Assembly: GCA_030697555.1 (NCBI GenBank)
Contig: JAUYPV010000029.1
Span: 24,839 to 88,838, forward strand
Length of the DNA: 64,000 nucleotides
Direction of reading: 5' to 3'
Source of the DNA: Hyphomonadaceae bacterium
GTDB taxonomy: Bacteria > Pseudomonadota > Alphaproteobacteria > Caulobacterales > Hyphomonadaceae
Positions 40,545-49,472 of this stretch are shown one piece after another. The position numbers were made by a program, and so were the translations under genes. Below the pieces are notes generated by a model, which had not been told where the DNA came from, searched no databases, and was given only the letters and a program-made list of their open reading frames with translations. Position 1 is the first letter of the stretch; every line of letters begins with the position of its first letter.

Positions 40545-40992
40545 ACTCGATCACCGCATCGACTTCCACGGCGGCCCCCATCGGCAGGACAGGGCAGGCG
40601 ACGGCGGAGCGGGCATGGCGGCCCTTGTCGCCGAAGGCCTCGACCATGAGGTCCGAACAGCCGTTGACCACCTTTGGAATGTCAGTGAAGCCACCCGCCG
40701 CGTTGACGAAGCCGCCGAGTTTGACAACGCGCTTCACGCGCTCGAGGTCGCCCAGCGCGGCTTTCATCTGGGCGATGAGATTGATCGCGCAGATGCGGGC
40801 GGCGTGCTGGCCCTGTTCAAGCGTCATATCCTCGCCAAGGCGGCCCTTGATGAGTCCGTCCGGCGCGGCGCTGACCTGGCCCGAAATGAAGAGCAGGTTT
40901 CCGGTGATGACGAACGGCACATAGTTCGCCACGGGCGAGCGCGGCTCAGGAAGGGTTACGCCGGCGGCTTTCAAACGGTCGAGTACGGACAT
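40537..40992 (-). CDS. RidA family protein (enamine/imine deaminase)
   Basis: Trimeric YjgF/YER057c/UK114 protein of 151 residues. The extended form seen here, opening RLKAAGVTLPEPRSPVANYVPFVITGNLLFISGQV and with a VVKLGGFVNAAGGFTDIPKVVNG segment, belongs to the RidA-like subgroup with HARSAVACPVLPMGAAVEVDAVIE at the end (Arg and Cys of the active site). It removes reactive enamines made by PLP enzymes. Overlaps the GDPD gene. Confidence 0.9.
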   Translation of the reverse strand: MSVLDRLKAAGVTLPEPRSPVANYVPFVITGNLLFISGQVSAAPDGLIKGRLGEDMTLEQGQHAARICAINLIAQMKAALGDLERVKRVVKLGGFVNAAGGFTDIPKVVNGCSDLMVEAFGDKGRHARSAVACPVLPMGAAVEVDAVIEFA

Positions 40993-41065
40993 GCGTGTCT
41001 CCAGGCGCGGATATGGGATCGCGCCCTTGATGAGACCTCCGTCGGGATGCGGTCAAGCCTGGCGT

Positions 41066-42463
41066 CTAGTCCTTTTCCCGCTCTTTCCTGATGCGCGCGC
41101 CTCGTCCGGTCGTGACGGCGTCGTCGCCGAAGCGATCACGCGCCTTGTCGGAAGCGCGTTCGGCCCTCGCGCGTTTGAGCGCCTTGGGATCGGCCAGGTC
41201 TGCCGCATCGGCGCGGGCATCGACCAGTTCGGAAATGCCGATGCCAAGGAGGCGATAGCGGCCGCCACGGGCTTCGCGGGCGAGCATAGTCTTGCCGGTG
41301 CGGAAGAGCACCTGCGCGAGCTGGGTAGCCTCGCCGAGGGAGGCGCGGCGGGTGAGCATGCGGAAGTCGGCAGTCTTGAGTTTCAGCGTCACGACACGGC
41401 CTTCGACGCCGTCATGTTTGGCGCGGTCTGCGACGCGCTGGCATTGCCGCCAGAGGATGTCTTCCAGGACCAGCGGGTCGGAGACGTCCTCGTTGAACGT
41501 GGTTTCGGAGGAGACGCTCTTGCGCTCGCCATCCGGATCGACCTTCCGCTCGTGGCGGCCGAAGGCGCAATTGTGCAGCCAGAGCCCGGTATCGCCATAG
41601 CGGCGGATCAGGGTCTTCACATCGATCTGCTGGATGTCGCCGACCGTCCGGATGCCGTCCGAATTAAGCTTCTTCTCGAACTGTGCGCCGACGCCGCCGA
41701 TCACCCGTACTGTTCTCGGCGCGAGGTATTCCGCCGCCTCCTCGCTGGAGAGGACGAAGAAGCCGCGGGGCTTGTCGGCTTCGGACGCTGTCTTGGCTAG
41801 GAACTTGTTGCTGGCGAGGCCGACGGAAATGGTGAGATTGAGTTCGCTCTCAACTCGCTTCTGAAGCTTCATCAGGCTGACCGCCGGCGGCGCGCCGTGC
41901 AGCGCAGTCGTTCCGGAAAGGTCGAGATACGCCTCGTCAATGGAGACGGGCTCCACCTGGGGCGTGAGCGTTCGCATCATCTCGCGGATCTTCCGGCCTT
42001 CGGCGACATAGATGTCCATCCGTCCCTTCACGACGACGGCGTCGGGGCAGGCTTTCAGCGCCTTGAACATCGGCATGGCCGAGCGCACGCCATAGGTGCG
42101 AGCGATGTAGCAGCAGGTCGAGACGACGCCCCGCTTGCCGCCACCGACGATGACAGGAAGGCCGGCCAGCTCCGGGCGGTCGCGCTTCTCGATCGAGGCG
42201 TAGAAGGCGTCGCAATCGATGTGGCCGATGGTCAGCTCGAATAGGCGTTTGTGGGCGACCAGCCGGACCGATCCGCAGTGCGGACATTTCGCAGGGCGGG
42301 AGTCGAATTGCCGCAGACAATCGCGGCAAGCCGCGGGTAAATTATCTTTGCTGGGGGCATTCTTTTCGTGCAAGATCAAGTTCCGGATGGAATTGCCTGT
42401 AAAGACAGTCCTTTTGTCCTGTGCGGAACTGCAATTCACAGCTCTGCTTCGTCGTGTTGTCAA
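41066..42463 (-). CDS. dinB: DNA polymerase IV with N-terminal Cys4 motif
   Basis: Y-family translesion polymerase. The catalytic palm starts IGHIDCDAFYASIEKRD and includes VSIDEAYLDLSGT with the paired acidic residues; the thumb helix-hairpin region and little finger domain (KSVSSETTFNEDV) follow. About 20 residues before the palm is a zinc-ribbon-like C-R-D-C...C-P-H-C, an addition seen in alphaproteobacterial DinB. The start is uncertain: only TTG codons precede the Cys motif (42463, 42379 and 42373). I see no GTTC-N7-GTTC LexA box in the 77-base gap to divK. Confidence 0.9.
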   Translation of the reverse strand: MTTRRSRAVNCSSAQDKRTVFTGNSIRNLILHEKNAPSKDNLPAACRDCLRQFDSRPAKCPHCGSVRLVAHKRLFELTIGHIDCDAFYASIEKRDRPELAGLPVIVGGGKRGVVSTCCYIARTYGVRSAMPMFKALKACPDAVVVKGRMDIYVAEGRKIREMMRTLTPQVEPVSIDEAYLDLSGTTALHGAPPAVSLMKLQKRVESELNLTISVGLASNKFLAKTASEADKPRGFFVLSSEEAAEYLAPRTVRVIGGVGAQFEKKLNSDGIRTVGDIQQIDVKTLIRRYGDTGLWLHNCAFGRHERKVDPDGERKSVSSETTFNEDVSDPLVLEDILWRQCQRVADRAKHDGVEGRVVTLKLKTADFRMLTRRASLGEATQLAQVLFRTGKTMLAREARGGRYRLLGIGISELVDARADAADLADPKALKRARAERASDKARDRFGDDAVTTGRGARIRKEREKD

Positions 42464-42540
42464 AAGCCAGTTAACACTATCAGGTCTAACAAGAACGCCG
42501 AGGCGGGAATCAACCCGCGCCGTTCAAGCGTGATGTGCTG

Positions 42541-42981
42541 ATGGCGACAGCGCCAGCAAAGAAGGTCCTCGTCGTAGAAGACAACGAGCTCAACATGAAG
42601 CTCTTCTGCGATCTGTTGGACGCTTTCGGCTTCGAGACGGTGGAAAGCCGCGACGGTCTCAAGGCCGTCGACCTTGCGCGCGAGCACAAGCCCGACCTGA
42701 TCATCATGGATATCCAGCTGCCGGAAGTGTCCGGCCTGGACCTGACCCGCTGGATCAAGGACGACACGGCGATCAACAAGATTCCGATCATGGCGGTGAC
42801 GGCGTTCGCCATGCGGCAGGACGAGCGCCTGGTCCGCGAGGCGGGCTGCGAAGCCTACATGTCCAAGCCGATCCAGATGATGCCGTTCATCGACACGGTG
42901 AAAAAGCTGACCTCGCCGCGCTCGGCGACGCCGCCCCCGCCGCGCAGTGCGCCGCCGGGGTCCCGGAGCGCGATGAGATGA
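42541..42981 (+). CDS. divK: DivK-type single-domain response regulator
   Basis: Cell-cycle regulator consisting of one receiver domain, 146 residues. The opening [26 protein letters not shown] is diagnostic of DivK; the phosphorylated Asp is in [13 protein letters not shown] and the conserved Lys in AYMSKPIQ. A Pro/Ser-rich tail of about 20 residues is added. In Caulobacter DivK controls CckA/CtrA signalling through DivL and is phosphorylated by DivJ/PleC. Its stop overlaps the start of pleD (ATGA), the same order as in Caulobacter. Confidence 0.93.
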   Translation: MATAPAKKVLVVEDNELNMKLFCDLLDAFGFETVESRDGLKAVDLAREHKPDLIIMDIQLPEVSGLDLTRWIKDDTAINKIPIMAVTAFAMRQDERLVREAGCEAYMSKPIQMMPFIDTVKKLTSPRSATPPPPRSAPPGSRSAMR

Positions 42982-44345
42982 GCGCGCGCGTCCTAGTCGT
43001 CGACGATATCGAACAGAACCGGAAGCTTCTCCAGGACAAGCTGAAGAACGAGTATTTCCACGTCATCACGGCGGTGGACGGACAGGACGCCATCGACAAG
43101 GCGCTGGCGGAGGAGCCGGACGTCATCCTGATGGACGTGATGATGCCCAAGCTGAACGGCGTTGAGGCGTGCCGCCAGCTCAAGATGGATCCGCGCACGG
43201 AGCACATCCCGATCGTGCTGGTGACTGCGCTAAACGAGCGCGAGGATCGCCTGCGCGGCCTGGGCGCCGGCGCCGACGACTTCCTGACCAAGCCGGTCAA
43301 CGACCTTCACCTGCTGTCGCGCGTGCGGGCGCTGACCAAGTACAAGATGGTCGCCGACGAGCTGCGCAAACGCGAAGCCAGCGGCAAGCGCATCGGCGTG
43401 ATCGATGCTGTTACATCAGGCCGGGCATCTGAGCCGGCGCGCATTCTCGTTGTCGACGAAAACGAGCGCCAGGCGCGCCGTATCTGCCGGTATCTCGAGG
43501 GCCTGCACCGGCCGATCTCGCATTCGGAAGCCGCGCAGCTCGGAATTTCCGGCTCGATGGTCGACCTGATGATCGTGTCTCTTTCGAACGAGAAGCTGGA
43601 TGGCCTGCGGCTGTGCGCCTATTTTCGTTCGATGGAATCCACCCGCGACTTGCCGATCATCGTTGTTGCCGAACCGGACGACGAGAAAAAGGCTGTTCGC
43701 GCGCTGGACCTTGGCGCATCCGACATCGTCATCAAGCCGATCGACAGCGAGGAACTGAGCGCCCGGGTGAAGACGCAGGTACGCAAGAAGCGCTATCTCG
43801 ATGCGCTGCGCGCCCGCCTGGACCAGTCGATGGAGCTTGCGGTCACCGACCAGCTCACGGGGCTGCACAACCGGCGCTATATGCGGGTTCAGCTCGAGCA
43901 GTTCGTCAAGCGGGCCAACATGGGCGGCCAGCAGGTTTCCATCCTTCTCGCCGACATCGACCACTTCAAGAAGATCAACGACATCCATGGCCACAGTGCA
44001 GGCGACGATGTGCTGCGCGAGTTCGGCCGACGGCTGCGCGAGAACATCCGCCCAATCGACCTTGCCTGCCGCTACGGCGGGGAAGAGTTCGTGATCATCA
44101 TGCCGGAAACGACGCAGGCGCTGGCCCAGGCGGCGGGCGAGCGGATCCGCCATCTGATCGAGGAAAGCCCTTTCTTGATTGGGCGAGGCGACCATCTCCG
44201 CGTTACCATGAGTGGCGGCGTGGCCACCGTGATCGCACCGGACGACGGGGTCGACGCCCTGATCAAGCGGGCGGACGAGGCGCTGTACCGGGCCAAGGGC
44301 AATGGCCGGAACGCTATCGAAGTCGAAAACATGGGCGTCGGCTGA
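42978..44345 (+). CDS. pleD: Diguanylate cyclase PleD
   Basis: Makes cyclic di-GMP when phosphorylated and dimeric; needed for pole remodelling in Caulobacter. The 455-residue chain is REC1-REC2-GGDEF. REC1 has the phosphorylated Asp ([10 protein letters not shown]); in REC2 the acceptor position reads [10 protein letters not shown], so it is a non-phosphorylated adaptor as in PleD. The active site is GGEEF, and R-P-I-D five residues before it is a complete inhibitory I-site. Overlaps divK by four bases. Confidence 0.95.
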   Translation: MSARVLVVDDIEQNRKLLQDKLKNEYFHVITAVDGQDAIDKALAEEPDVILMDVMMPKLNGVEACRQLKMDPRTEHIPIVLVTALNEREDRLRGLGAGADDFLTKPVNDLHLLSRVRALTKYKMVADELRKREASGKRIGVIDAVTSGRASEPARILVVDENERQARRICRYLEGLHRPISHSEAAQLGISGSMVDLMIVSLSNEKLDGLRLCAYFRSMESTRDLPIIVVAEPDDEKKAVRALDLGASDIVIKPIDSEELSARVKTQVRKKRYLDALRARLDQSMELAVTDQLTGLHNRRYMRVQLEQFVKRANMGGQQVSILLADIDHFKKINDIHGHSAGDDVLREFGRRLRENIRPIDLACRYGGEEFVIIMPETTQALAQAAGERIRHLIEESPFLIGRGDHLRVTMSGGVATVIAPDDGVDALIKRADEALYRAKGNGRNAIEVENMGVG

Positions 44346-44420
44346 CGCCGCCTGTTGGGGCCGGGAAATGAACCGACAGGCTGTCTTAACTTCGCCGCCG
44401 GTTGGGGGCATATATGCGTC

Positions 44421-44642
44421 ATGGACGCATTCACACCCGGCGCCTCGCCTGGCGAGGCCAAGCTCAGATATCTCGACGCGGATTTCGAGGTTCTCAAACC
44501 CGGCCGTTTCGTCGTGTGCGCCGTCACGCGCCGCAAGATCGCGCTTGAGGACCTGCGCTACTGGAGTGTCGATACGCAGGAAGCGTATTTCGACGCCGAA
44601 ACGGCGCTGAAGAGATGGAAGCAGCTCAACGGGAGGGAGTGA
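44421..44642 (+). CDS. DUF2093 family protein
   Basis: A 73-residue protein with the DUF2093 core GEAKLRYLDADFEVLKPGRFVVCAV and IALEDLRYWSVDTQEAY (positions about 12-60). The family is restricted to alphaproteobacteria and has no known function. The last base of its TGA is the first base of the ATG of the M23 lipoprotein gene, so the two are coupled. Confidence 0.88.
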   Translation: MDAFTPGASPGEAKLRYLDADFEVLKPGRFVVCAVTRRKIALEDLRYWSVDTQEAYFDAETALKRWKQLNGRE

Positions 44643-45667
44643 TGCGGTGGGCTTTGCTGGCGGCTGGATTGTTCCTCGCCGCCTGTACGAGCCCCGCATC
44701 GGCAGCTCCTGATCCGGTACAGACGCCGCAGGTTGCTGAAGCCCCGGTTGTCGCGCCGCAAGCACCGCCCGTTGTCGCCCAACCATCCGCTCCGCCTCAG
44801 CCGAGCCTGCCCGCCGCGCCGCCTGCGGCTGACGTGATCAGCTGTACCGGACCCGCAACGCAGGGCGGGGCCATCCTGTGCAGGGCAAATCCCGGCGCGA
44901 CGCTGGCGCTCGACGGAACGCCTACAGCGTTAGCGGACAGCACCGGACTGGCCGTCATCGGGCTGAGGCGCGCGCAGACCTCGCCCGCGACCATCTCCTT
45001 TGTCGATCCGCTGGACCAGCCGGTCTCATATGCGCGCCGCAGCCTCAAGGTTGCTGTCGAAGTCCTGCCGCGCACCGATACGGTCGCGAAGCTCACGATG
45101 GAGTGCAACAAGATCGCCGCGCAGTCGTCCGAGGAAAAGCGGCACGCGGAAGTCTCGTGGGTGAAGAAGGACAACGCCCTGAAGATCTTCTCAGAGCCGG
45201 TGGCGCCGGTTGGCTTGGTGAAGCCAGCCGAGGGTGCGTATTCCAGCCCGTTCGGCGCAACACGGACCTATGTCCCCAAGACCAAGGACTGCGAAGGCTC
45301 CACCAGTGTCCACAACGGCCAGGACATCGCGATCGGTACGGGCACGCCGATCCTCGCGCCCATGGGCGGCACCGTGATCCTTGCCGATCCGGATCTCTAC
45401 TACGAAGGCGGCTGCGTGTTTCTCGACCTCGGCTACGGCCTCGTCTCGGTGACGATGCACATGAGCCGGATCGATGTGAAGCCGGGTGACAAGGTGAGCC
45501 AGGGCCAGATGCTGGGTCTCTCCGGTTCGACAGGCCGCGTGACCGGGCCGCATCTGCACTGGGCGATCAAGTACCGCAATGTGCTGTCCGCTGACCGGGG
45601 CACGGACATCTGGCTCGATCCGGTCTTGATGATGAGCCTGAAGACGCCGAGTGTGGCCGCTCCATAA
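44642..45667 (+). CDS. M23 family peptidoglycan endopeptidase, predicted lipoprotein
   Basis: Lysostaphin-type metallopeptidase of 341 residues. A lipobox (FLAAC) after residue 15 predicts lipid anchoring, then a Pro/Ala-rich linker (about 25-65) and a beta-rich domain of about 140 residues. The catalytic domain starts near 205: PVGLVKPAEGAYSSPFGATR, zinc ligands in HNGQDIAIG (H and D) and the HLHW motif, plus the usual GGTVILAD and HMSRIDVKPGDKVSQGQMLGLSG. Likely an envelope cell-wall hydrolase. Confidence 0.9.
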   Translation: MRWALLAAGLFLAACTSPASAAPDPVQTPQVAEAPVVAPQAPPVVAQPSAPPQPSLPAAPPAADVISCTGPATQGGAILCRANPGATLALDGTPTALADSTGLAVIGLRRAQTSPATISFVDPLDQPVSYARRSLKVAVEVLPRTDTVAKLTMECNKIAAQSSEEKRHAEVSWVKKDNALKIFSEPVAPVGLVKPAEGAYSSPFGATRTYVPKTKDCEGSTSVHNGQDIAIGTGTPILAPMGGTVILADPDLYYEGGCVFLDLGYGLVSVTMHMSRIDVKPGDKVSQGQMLGLSGSTGRVTGPHLHWAIKYRNVLSADRGTDIWLDPVLMMSLKTPSVAAP

Positions 45668-45681
45668 AAGGGGGGCAGGAC

Positions 45682-46134
45682 ATGGCGTACGAACCGAAGA
45701 CCAAGACCACCAAGGTCAGCGTAAAGGACTTCATCGCGAAGGTTCCGAACGAGACGCGGCGCAAGGATGCACAGACGCTGCTCAAGCTGTTCGAGAAGGT
45801 CACCGGCTGGAAGGCGCAGATGTGGGGGCCGACCATCGTCGGGTATGGCAGCTACACGTACATCTACGACAGCGGGCACACGGGAACCATTTGCGTTGTC
45901 GGATTCAGCCCCCGCGCCAGCAGCCTGTCGATCTACGGCGGCATCTACGCTGGCAAGCCGGAGGCCGCCCCCTACCTGAAGGGTCTCGGCAAGTACAAGA
46001 CCGGCAAGGGCTGCCTCTACATCAACAAGCTCGAGGACGTGGACATGGCCGCGTTCGAAAGGCTCATCAAGGCCGGTGTCGCCAACATGAAGAAAGAGGC
46101 GAAGGCCAAAGGCTGGACGATCAGTCCGACCTGA
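45682..46134 (+). CDS. DUF1801 domain-containing protein
   Basis: Small cytoplasmic protein of 150 residues with the DUF1801 (YdhG-like) fold: FIAKVPNETRRKDAQTLLKLFEKVTG, QMWGPTIVGYGSYTY, and LGKYKTGKGCLYINKLEDVD, where the GxGCLYI segment is well conserved. Function unknown. ATG preceded by GGGGGGCAGGA. It ends directly against the stop of the convergent hydrolase gene. Confidence 0.9.
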   Translation: MAYEPKTKTTKVSVKDFIAKVPNETRRKDAQTLLKLFEKVTGWKAQMWGPTIVGYGSYTYIYDSGHTGTICVVGFSPRASSLSIYGGIYAGKPEAAPYLKGLGKYKTGKGCLYINKLEDVDMAAFERLIKAGVANMKKEAKAKGWTISPT

Positions 46135-47331
46135 TCACTGACCCGCGCCGGCCGGAGGCGCGCCCGCCCGCGCGGGCCGCTGCTCGTTGATGGTGACGCC
46201 CCGGCCTGAAGGAGGCTTCGGGCCGCCTTTCATCCAGGCGAGGAGGGCATCGAACGATGCGGCAACTTCTGGCGTCGTTACCGAGCCGTGGCCGTAGTGG
46301 TCGAATATCTGGAACACGACCTTGTCCGCATTCCCCGCGCGGCGGGCGATCGACATGTAGGCTTCGGTGGTGTCGGCCGGCACGATCGGATCGTAGACCG
46401 GGGACATGATGAACAGCGGCTTCTTGAGGTTGCCGGTCGCTGTGTACCACTTCTTGAGATAGGCATCCTTGCCCGGGTCGGCCTTGTAGCGCTTCACACC
46501 CTCGTTCACTTTCGCGATGTCGTCGTCGACGGTGTAGATCGTCGTTTCGTTGGTGAAGGGATTGCCGCCCGAACGCTCCTGCGCCTCGTGGATCAGGTAG
46601 GTGTGGAAGGCGACCGTGCTGGCCACGTCCTCCTTTTTGCGGCCCCAGGCGCGGCGGAAGATCTCGGCCTTCTCCGGATTGGCGTCGAGCGCGGCCTGGA
46701 TCTTCTTGCTCGTGTCGGAGTTGGCGCCGATCGAATAGGCATAGCCGTTCAGCGGACCGACGACGGGCGGCATGATGCCCGGGAAGTAATACTCGAACAG
46801 CGCCAGCAGCTCGAAATTCCAGTTCATGTTCTCGAGCCGCGACTCGAGACCGGAGCAGCAGGTGACGAGCCCGGCGTCGTAGACATCCGGGAACATCTCG
46901 ACCGAAGCGGTGGTGACACTGGCGCCCATTGCGCCGCCGGTGGCGATGACGGGGCTGGGCTTCTTGTTCTTGGCGGTGAAGTGCTTGATGAGCTTGGCGT
47001 TGTCGGTCATCGCCTGCTCGATAGCCCATCCGCCCTTGGAATAGCTCGATTGCGCGACGGCGAACCCGCGGTCTGTGAAGACGCGGATGCGCACGGAGGC
47101 AGGGCCTGCGGCGGGAATGCGAGGCTCAGGCGAATAGCCGTGATTCATGACGATGAGGCCGCCATTCCATTTCGCGGGCATGTCGATGCGATAGCTCGCC
47201 CCGTCGATCACGCCGGTTTCGGTCTTGAGGTCGGTTGCGGTGGTTTCGGTTGCAGGCGCCTGTGCGAGCGCGGCTGGCGCGGCGCAGAGGAGGGCGGCGG
47301 CGAGTACGAACTTTCTGACCACGGAACCCAT
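46135..47331 (-). CDS. Exported alpha/beta-hydrolase-like protein lacking the nucleophile Ser
   Basis: Predicted periplasmic protein of 398 residues; signal peptide ends APAALAQA. The chain reads like an alpha/beta hydrolase: oxyanion region VMNHGYSPEPR, a nucleophile elbow TGGAMGAS, an acid in SPVYDPIVPADTTEAY and a His in FDHYGHGSV. The elbow normally holds Ser (G-x-S-x-G), but here the codon is GCA, Ala at about residue 134. It may thus be a pseudo-enzyme, or Ser140 region may take over. I chose the ATG at 47331, which has GAGGGG at good spacing, over the ATG six bases upstream. Confidence 0.78.
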   Translation of the reverse strand: MGSVVRKFVLAAALLCAAPAALAQAPATETTATDLKTETGVIDGASYRIDMPAKWNGGLIVMNHGYSPEPRIPAAGPASVRIRVFTDRGFAVAQSSYSKGGWAIEQAMTDNAKLIKHFTAKNKKPSPVIATGGAMGASVTTASVEMFPDVYDAGLVTCCSGLESRLENMNWNFELLALFEYYFPGIMPPVVGPLNGYAYSIGANSDTSKKIQAALDANPEKAEIFRRAWGRKKEDVASTVAFHTYLIHEAQERSGGNPFTNETTIYTVDDDIAKVNEGVKRYKADPGKDAYLKKWYTATGNLKKPLFIMSPVYDPIVPADTTEAYMSIARRAGNADKVVFQIFDHYGHGSVTTPEVAASFDALLAWMKGGPKPPSGRGVTINEQRPARAGAPPAGAGQ

Positions 47332-47417
47332 GAGCATTTCCCCTCGAGCTGTGACCGCCGTCGAGGGCGGCCTATCGTTGCAAGGGAGGCTGTCTCAAAC
47401 CTCTAGGGTTGTCGAGA

Positions 47418-48347
47418 TCAAATGGTCAGGCCTGACGGCGCCACATTGGCGAGGGACGCCACGAGTTCCGGTGTTGCGGTCATGATCTTGCGGGTTTCGA
47501 GATTGAGCGCGACGGCGACGGCTTCGGTCGTCGCCCAGGCTTCGCCCGTGTCCGGATCGATCACCCAGTGGATGAAGGAGTGGGTCTTCTCCTTCTGGAA
47601 CCCGCGAGCAGAACGGATGACGAAACGATCGCCGGGCTTGGGCCAGCGGCGATAGACCAGCCTGTACTCGAGCACCGCGCCGCCCATGCGCACGGTCTCG
47701 CCGCGAGCCTGGGCTTCCTTCGCCACCTGCTCGCGCCAGGGGCGCAGCAGCTGGCCGATGGAGTCCGAGACGCGGCCGAGGAACATCTCCGGCATCATCC
47801 TGCCGGTGAGATCGCAATGTGCGGGCTGGACGACGCCCCGGCCGATCACGGGTGCATTGATCTTGTCTGCATCCGCTATCGTGGCTTTGGCGCGCGGAGC
47901 AACGGAAAGGTCCAGCGAACGCGGGGCAGTTTCGACCGGCGCTGTATCCCGCAACTTCTCGAACTCCGCTCGCGTGTGATCCGACCACGGGAAAGCAACG
48001 CCGCTGCCGATGTCGACATGGTCGATCCAGGTGCGATAGGCGGCGCACGATTCGCCCGTGGCGTGGTCGATCTGCTGGTAGAGCAGGAGGGATGTGTCCG
48101 TTACATCCAGCACGCAGGCCTTCATGGCGAAGGGTGTGCCGGCGTGGGCTTCCTTGATGAAGCGGATGTGCTGGTCGCGCGGCACGAGCGTTGAACGCGC
48201 GCCGGGCCGGAATGCGTTGTCGAGCCCGACGACGTGGGCGAACTCGGCGAGGCCTTCCATCATCTTGGCGACGTAGAAGCGCACATTCATGTGCCCCATC
48301 TCGTCGCATTCCCAGGTGTTGATGCTCCCCCGATAGACTTCGAGCAT
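47418..48347 (-). CDS. Acyl-CoA/acyl-ACP thioesterase-like double hotdog protein
   Basis: Protein of 309 residues built of two hotdog domains. The first opens VYRGSINTWECDEMGHMNVRFYVAKM, where WECDEMGHMNVRFY has the Asp/Glu-x-Met-Gly-His-Met-Asn pattern of 4HBT-type thioesterases; the second holds LTGRMMPEMFLGRVSDSIGQLL and a VLEYRLVYRRWPKPGD strand. Substrate unknown. ATG at 48347 chosen; it starts five bases after the zur stop, so it is probably co-transcribed with zur. Confidence 0.83.
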   Translation of the reverse strand: MLEVYRGSINTWECDEMGHMNVRFYVAKMMEGLAEFAHVVGLDNAFRPGARSTLVPRDQHIRFIKEAHAGTPFAMKACVLDVTDTSLLLYQQIDHATGESCAAYRTWIDHVDIGSGVAFPWSDHTRAEFEKLRDTAPVETAPRSLDLSVAPRAKATIADADKINAPVIGRGVVQPAHCDLTGRMMPEMFLGRVSDSIGQLLRPWREQVAKEAQARGETVRMGGAVLEYRLVYRRWPKPGDRFVIRSARGFQKEKTHSFIHWVIDPDTGEAWATTEAVAVALNLETRKIMTATPELVASLANVAPSGLTI

Positions 48348-48352
48348 GGCGC

Positions 48353-48811
48353 TTACGCGCACTCGGGACAGAGACCGCGCACCTCGATGACGGCGCTGCG
48401 CATCTTGAACTTGGTGGATTCGACTTCCTGGGTCAGTTTCTTCACGCTGTCGCCGGCGTGGAGTTCGCCGGCAGAGCCGCAGCTGTCGCAGATCAGGAAG
48501 ACGGCGGCGTGGCCGTGTTTCCAGTGGCCGCAGGCGACGAAGGCATTGAGGCTTTCGATGCGGTGGGCGAGGCCCATTTCAAGAAGGAAATCGAGGGAGC
48601 GATAAACGGTCGGCGGTTTGGCCGCGCCGTCGTCGCCAAGTTGCTGCAGAAGGTCGTAGGCCTTGGCCGGGCCTTCGGATTCCAGGAGCAGGGTCAGCAC
48701 TTTCTTGCGCAGCGGCGTCAGCTTGCCGCCGCGCTGCTCGCACAGGGTCTCCGCTTCGTGCAGAGAGTCCGCGAGGTTCACGGGCGCGCAGGCGAGATGG
48801 GATTGCGACAT
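48353..48811 (-). CDS. zur: Fur family regulator, Zur-like
   Basis: Metal-dependent repressor of 152 residues. DNA-binding half: KLTPLRKKVLTLLLESEGPAKAYDLLQQL and PPTVYRSLDFLLEMGLAHRIESLNAFVACGHWKHGH. The dimer domain has FLICDSCGSAGEL and ends ...EVRGLCPECA, giving the two C-x-x-C structural zinc sites. The RIESLNAFVAC region and the GLC-x-x-C end fit the zinc-uptake regulator Zur better than Fur. ATG at 48811; a 293-base gap separates it from the divergent HU gene. Confidence 0.85.
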   Translation of the reverse strand: MSQSHLACAPVNLADSLHEAETLCEQRGGKLTPLRKKVLTLLLESEGPAKAYDLLQQLGDDGAAKPPTVYRSLDFLLEMGLAHRIESLNAFVACGHWKHGHAAVFLICDSCGSAGELHAGDSVKKLTQEVESTKFKMRSAVIEVRGLCPECA

Positions 48812-49104
48812 GGCCTCAATGTCGGCTTCCTGCGTGCCGCTCGCAAGGCGCCTGTGGCGTTGCGGAGCATCGTGTTCGAGGCACGCGTAAAGCCGCGAAA
48901 AGCCGCGACTCACCGGGTCTCGAGAAAGTCGCCTGGCGGGCGAGAAACCCTGTCGGACAAAGCCTCGCGTAGAGGTTACCCCCTAAAATCGTGGCTTTTT
49001 GCTGTTAAAAGTGAGTTTTACCCTTTAAAAACCACTGTTTTTCGCTTTTGGGCGCTGCAATTACGTGTATTCAGGTCCCGACTAATCAAAGGGAGTCGCG
49101 ACTC
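48812..49104. promoter_or_regulatory. AT-rich divergent regulatory region between zur and the HU gene
   Basis: This 293-base gap is the most AT-rich stretch of the window between about 48980 and 49050 (runs such as CTTTTTGCTGTTAAAAG and CCCTTTAAAAACC). It must carry the promoters of both genes. A 17-bp arm of an inverted repeat lies at 49050-49066. I cannot place a single convincing -35/-10 pair. Confidence 0.5.
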
Positions 49105-49440
49105 ATGGCCACCGCCGCAAAAGCGAAACAGACCACCGTCAGCACGAAACAACTCGCCGCGTCTCTCGCGGAGAGCCACGAAATGCCGAAGAAGCAAGCC
49201 GAGGCGATCATGAGCGATCTGGTCGGCCTGCTCACGAAACACCTCAAGAAAGGCGACCGTATCCGCCTTGTCGGCCTCGGCGTTCTCGTCGTGCGCAAGC
49301 GCGCCGCCCGCATGGGCCGCAACCCGGCGACGGGCGAACCGGTAGCGATCAAGGCTTCGAAGAAAGTTGCCTTCCGCGCCGCGAAAGAACTCAAAGAGTC
49401 GATCTAACGCTCTTTCGGTTTTGACGTAATTGCAGCGCCC
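49050..49440. repeat. Perfect 17-bp inverted repeat bracketing the HU gene
   Basis: GGGCGCTGCAATTACGT at 49050-49066 is the exact reverse complement of 49424-49440. The arms enclose 357 bases holding only the HU gene. Identity stops abruptly outside the 17 bases on both sides. The right arm runs into the terminator stem that starts at 49436. Confidence 0.9.
49105..49407 (+). CDS. HU/IHF family DNA-binding protein
   Basis: Histone-like protein of 100 residues with an Ala/Lys-rich N-terminal extension (MATAAKAKQ) before the HU core: LAASLAESHEMPKKQAEAIMSDLVGLLTKHLKKGDRIRLVGLGVLVV, then the arm RKRAARMGRNPATGEPVAI and the helix FRAAKELKESI. The arm keeps RMGRNPATGE with the Pro that intercalates between base pairs. 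ATG at 49105 with GGGAG upstream. Divergent from zur, and flanked by the inverted repeat described separately. Confidence 0.92.
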   Translation: MATAAKAKQTTVSTKQLAASLAESHEMPKKQAEAIMSDLVGLLTKHLKKGDRIRLVGLGVLVVRKRAARMGRNPATGEPVAIKASKKVAFRAAKELKESI

Positions 49441-49467
49441 GGTCCCAACGGACCGGGCGTTTTGCTT
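49436..49467 (+). terminator. Intrinsic terminator of the HU gene
   Basis: CGCCCGGTCC (49436-49445), loop CAAC, GGACCGGGCG (49450-49459), then TTTTGCTTTT. A perfect ten-pair GC-rich stem with a T-tract. It lies six bases before the stop of the convergent DUF429 gene and may act on both strands. Confidence 0.9.
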
Positions 49468-49472
49468 TTCAG

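Noticed and set aside
42464..42540. LexA box controlling dinB
   Set aside because: I searched for GTTC-N7-GTTC and its reverse complement in the gap and found none.
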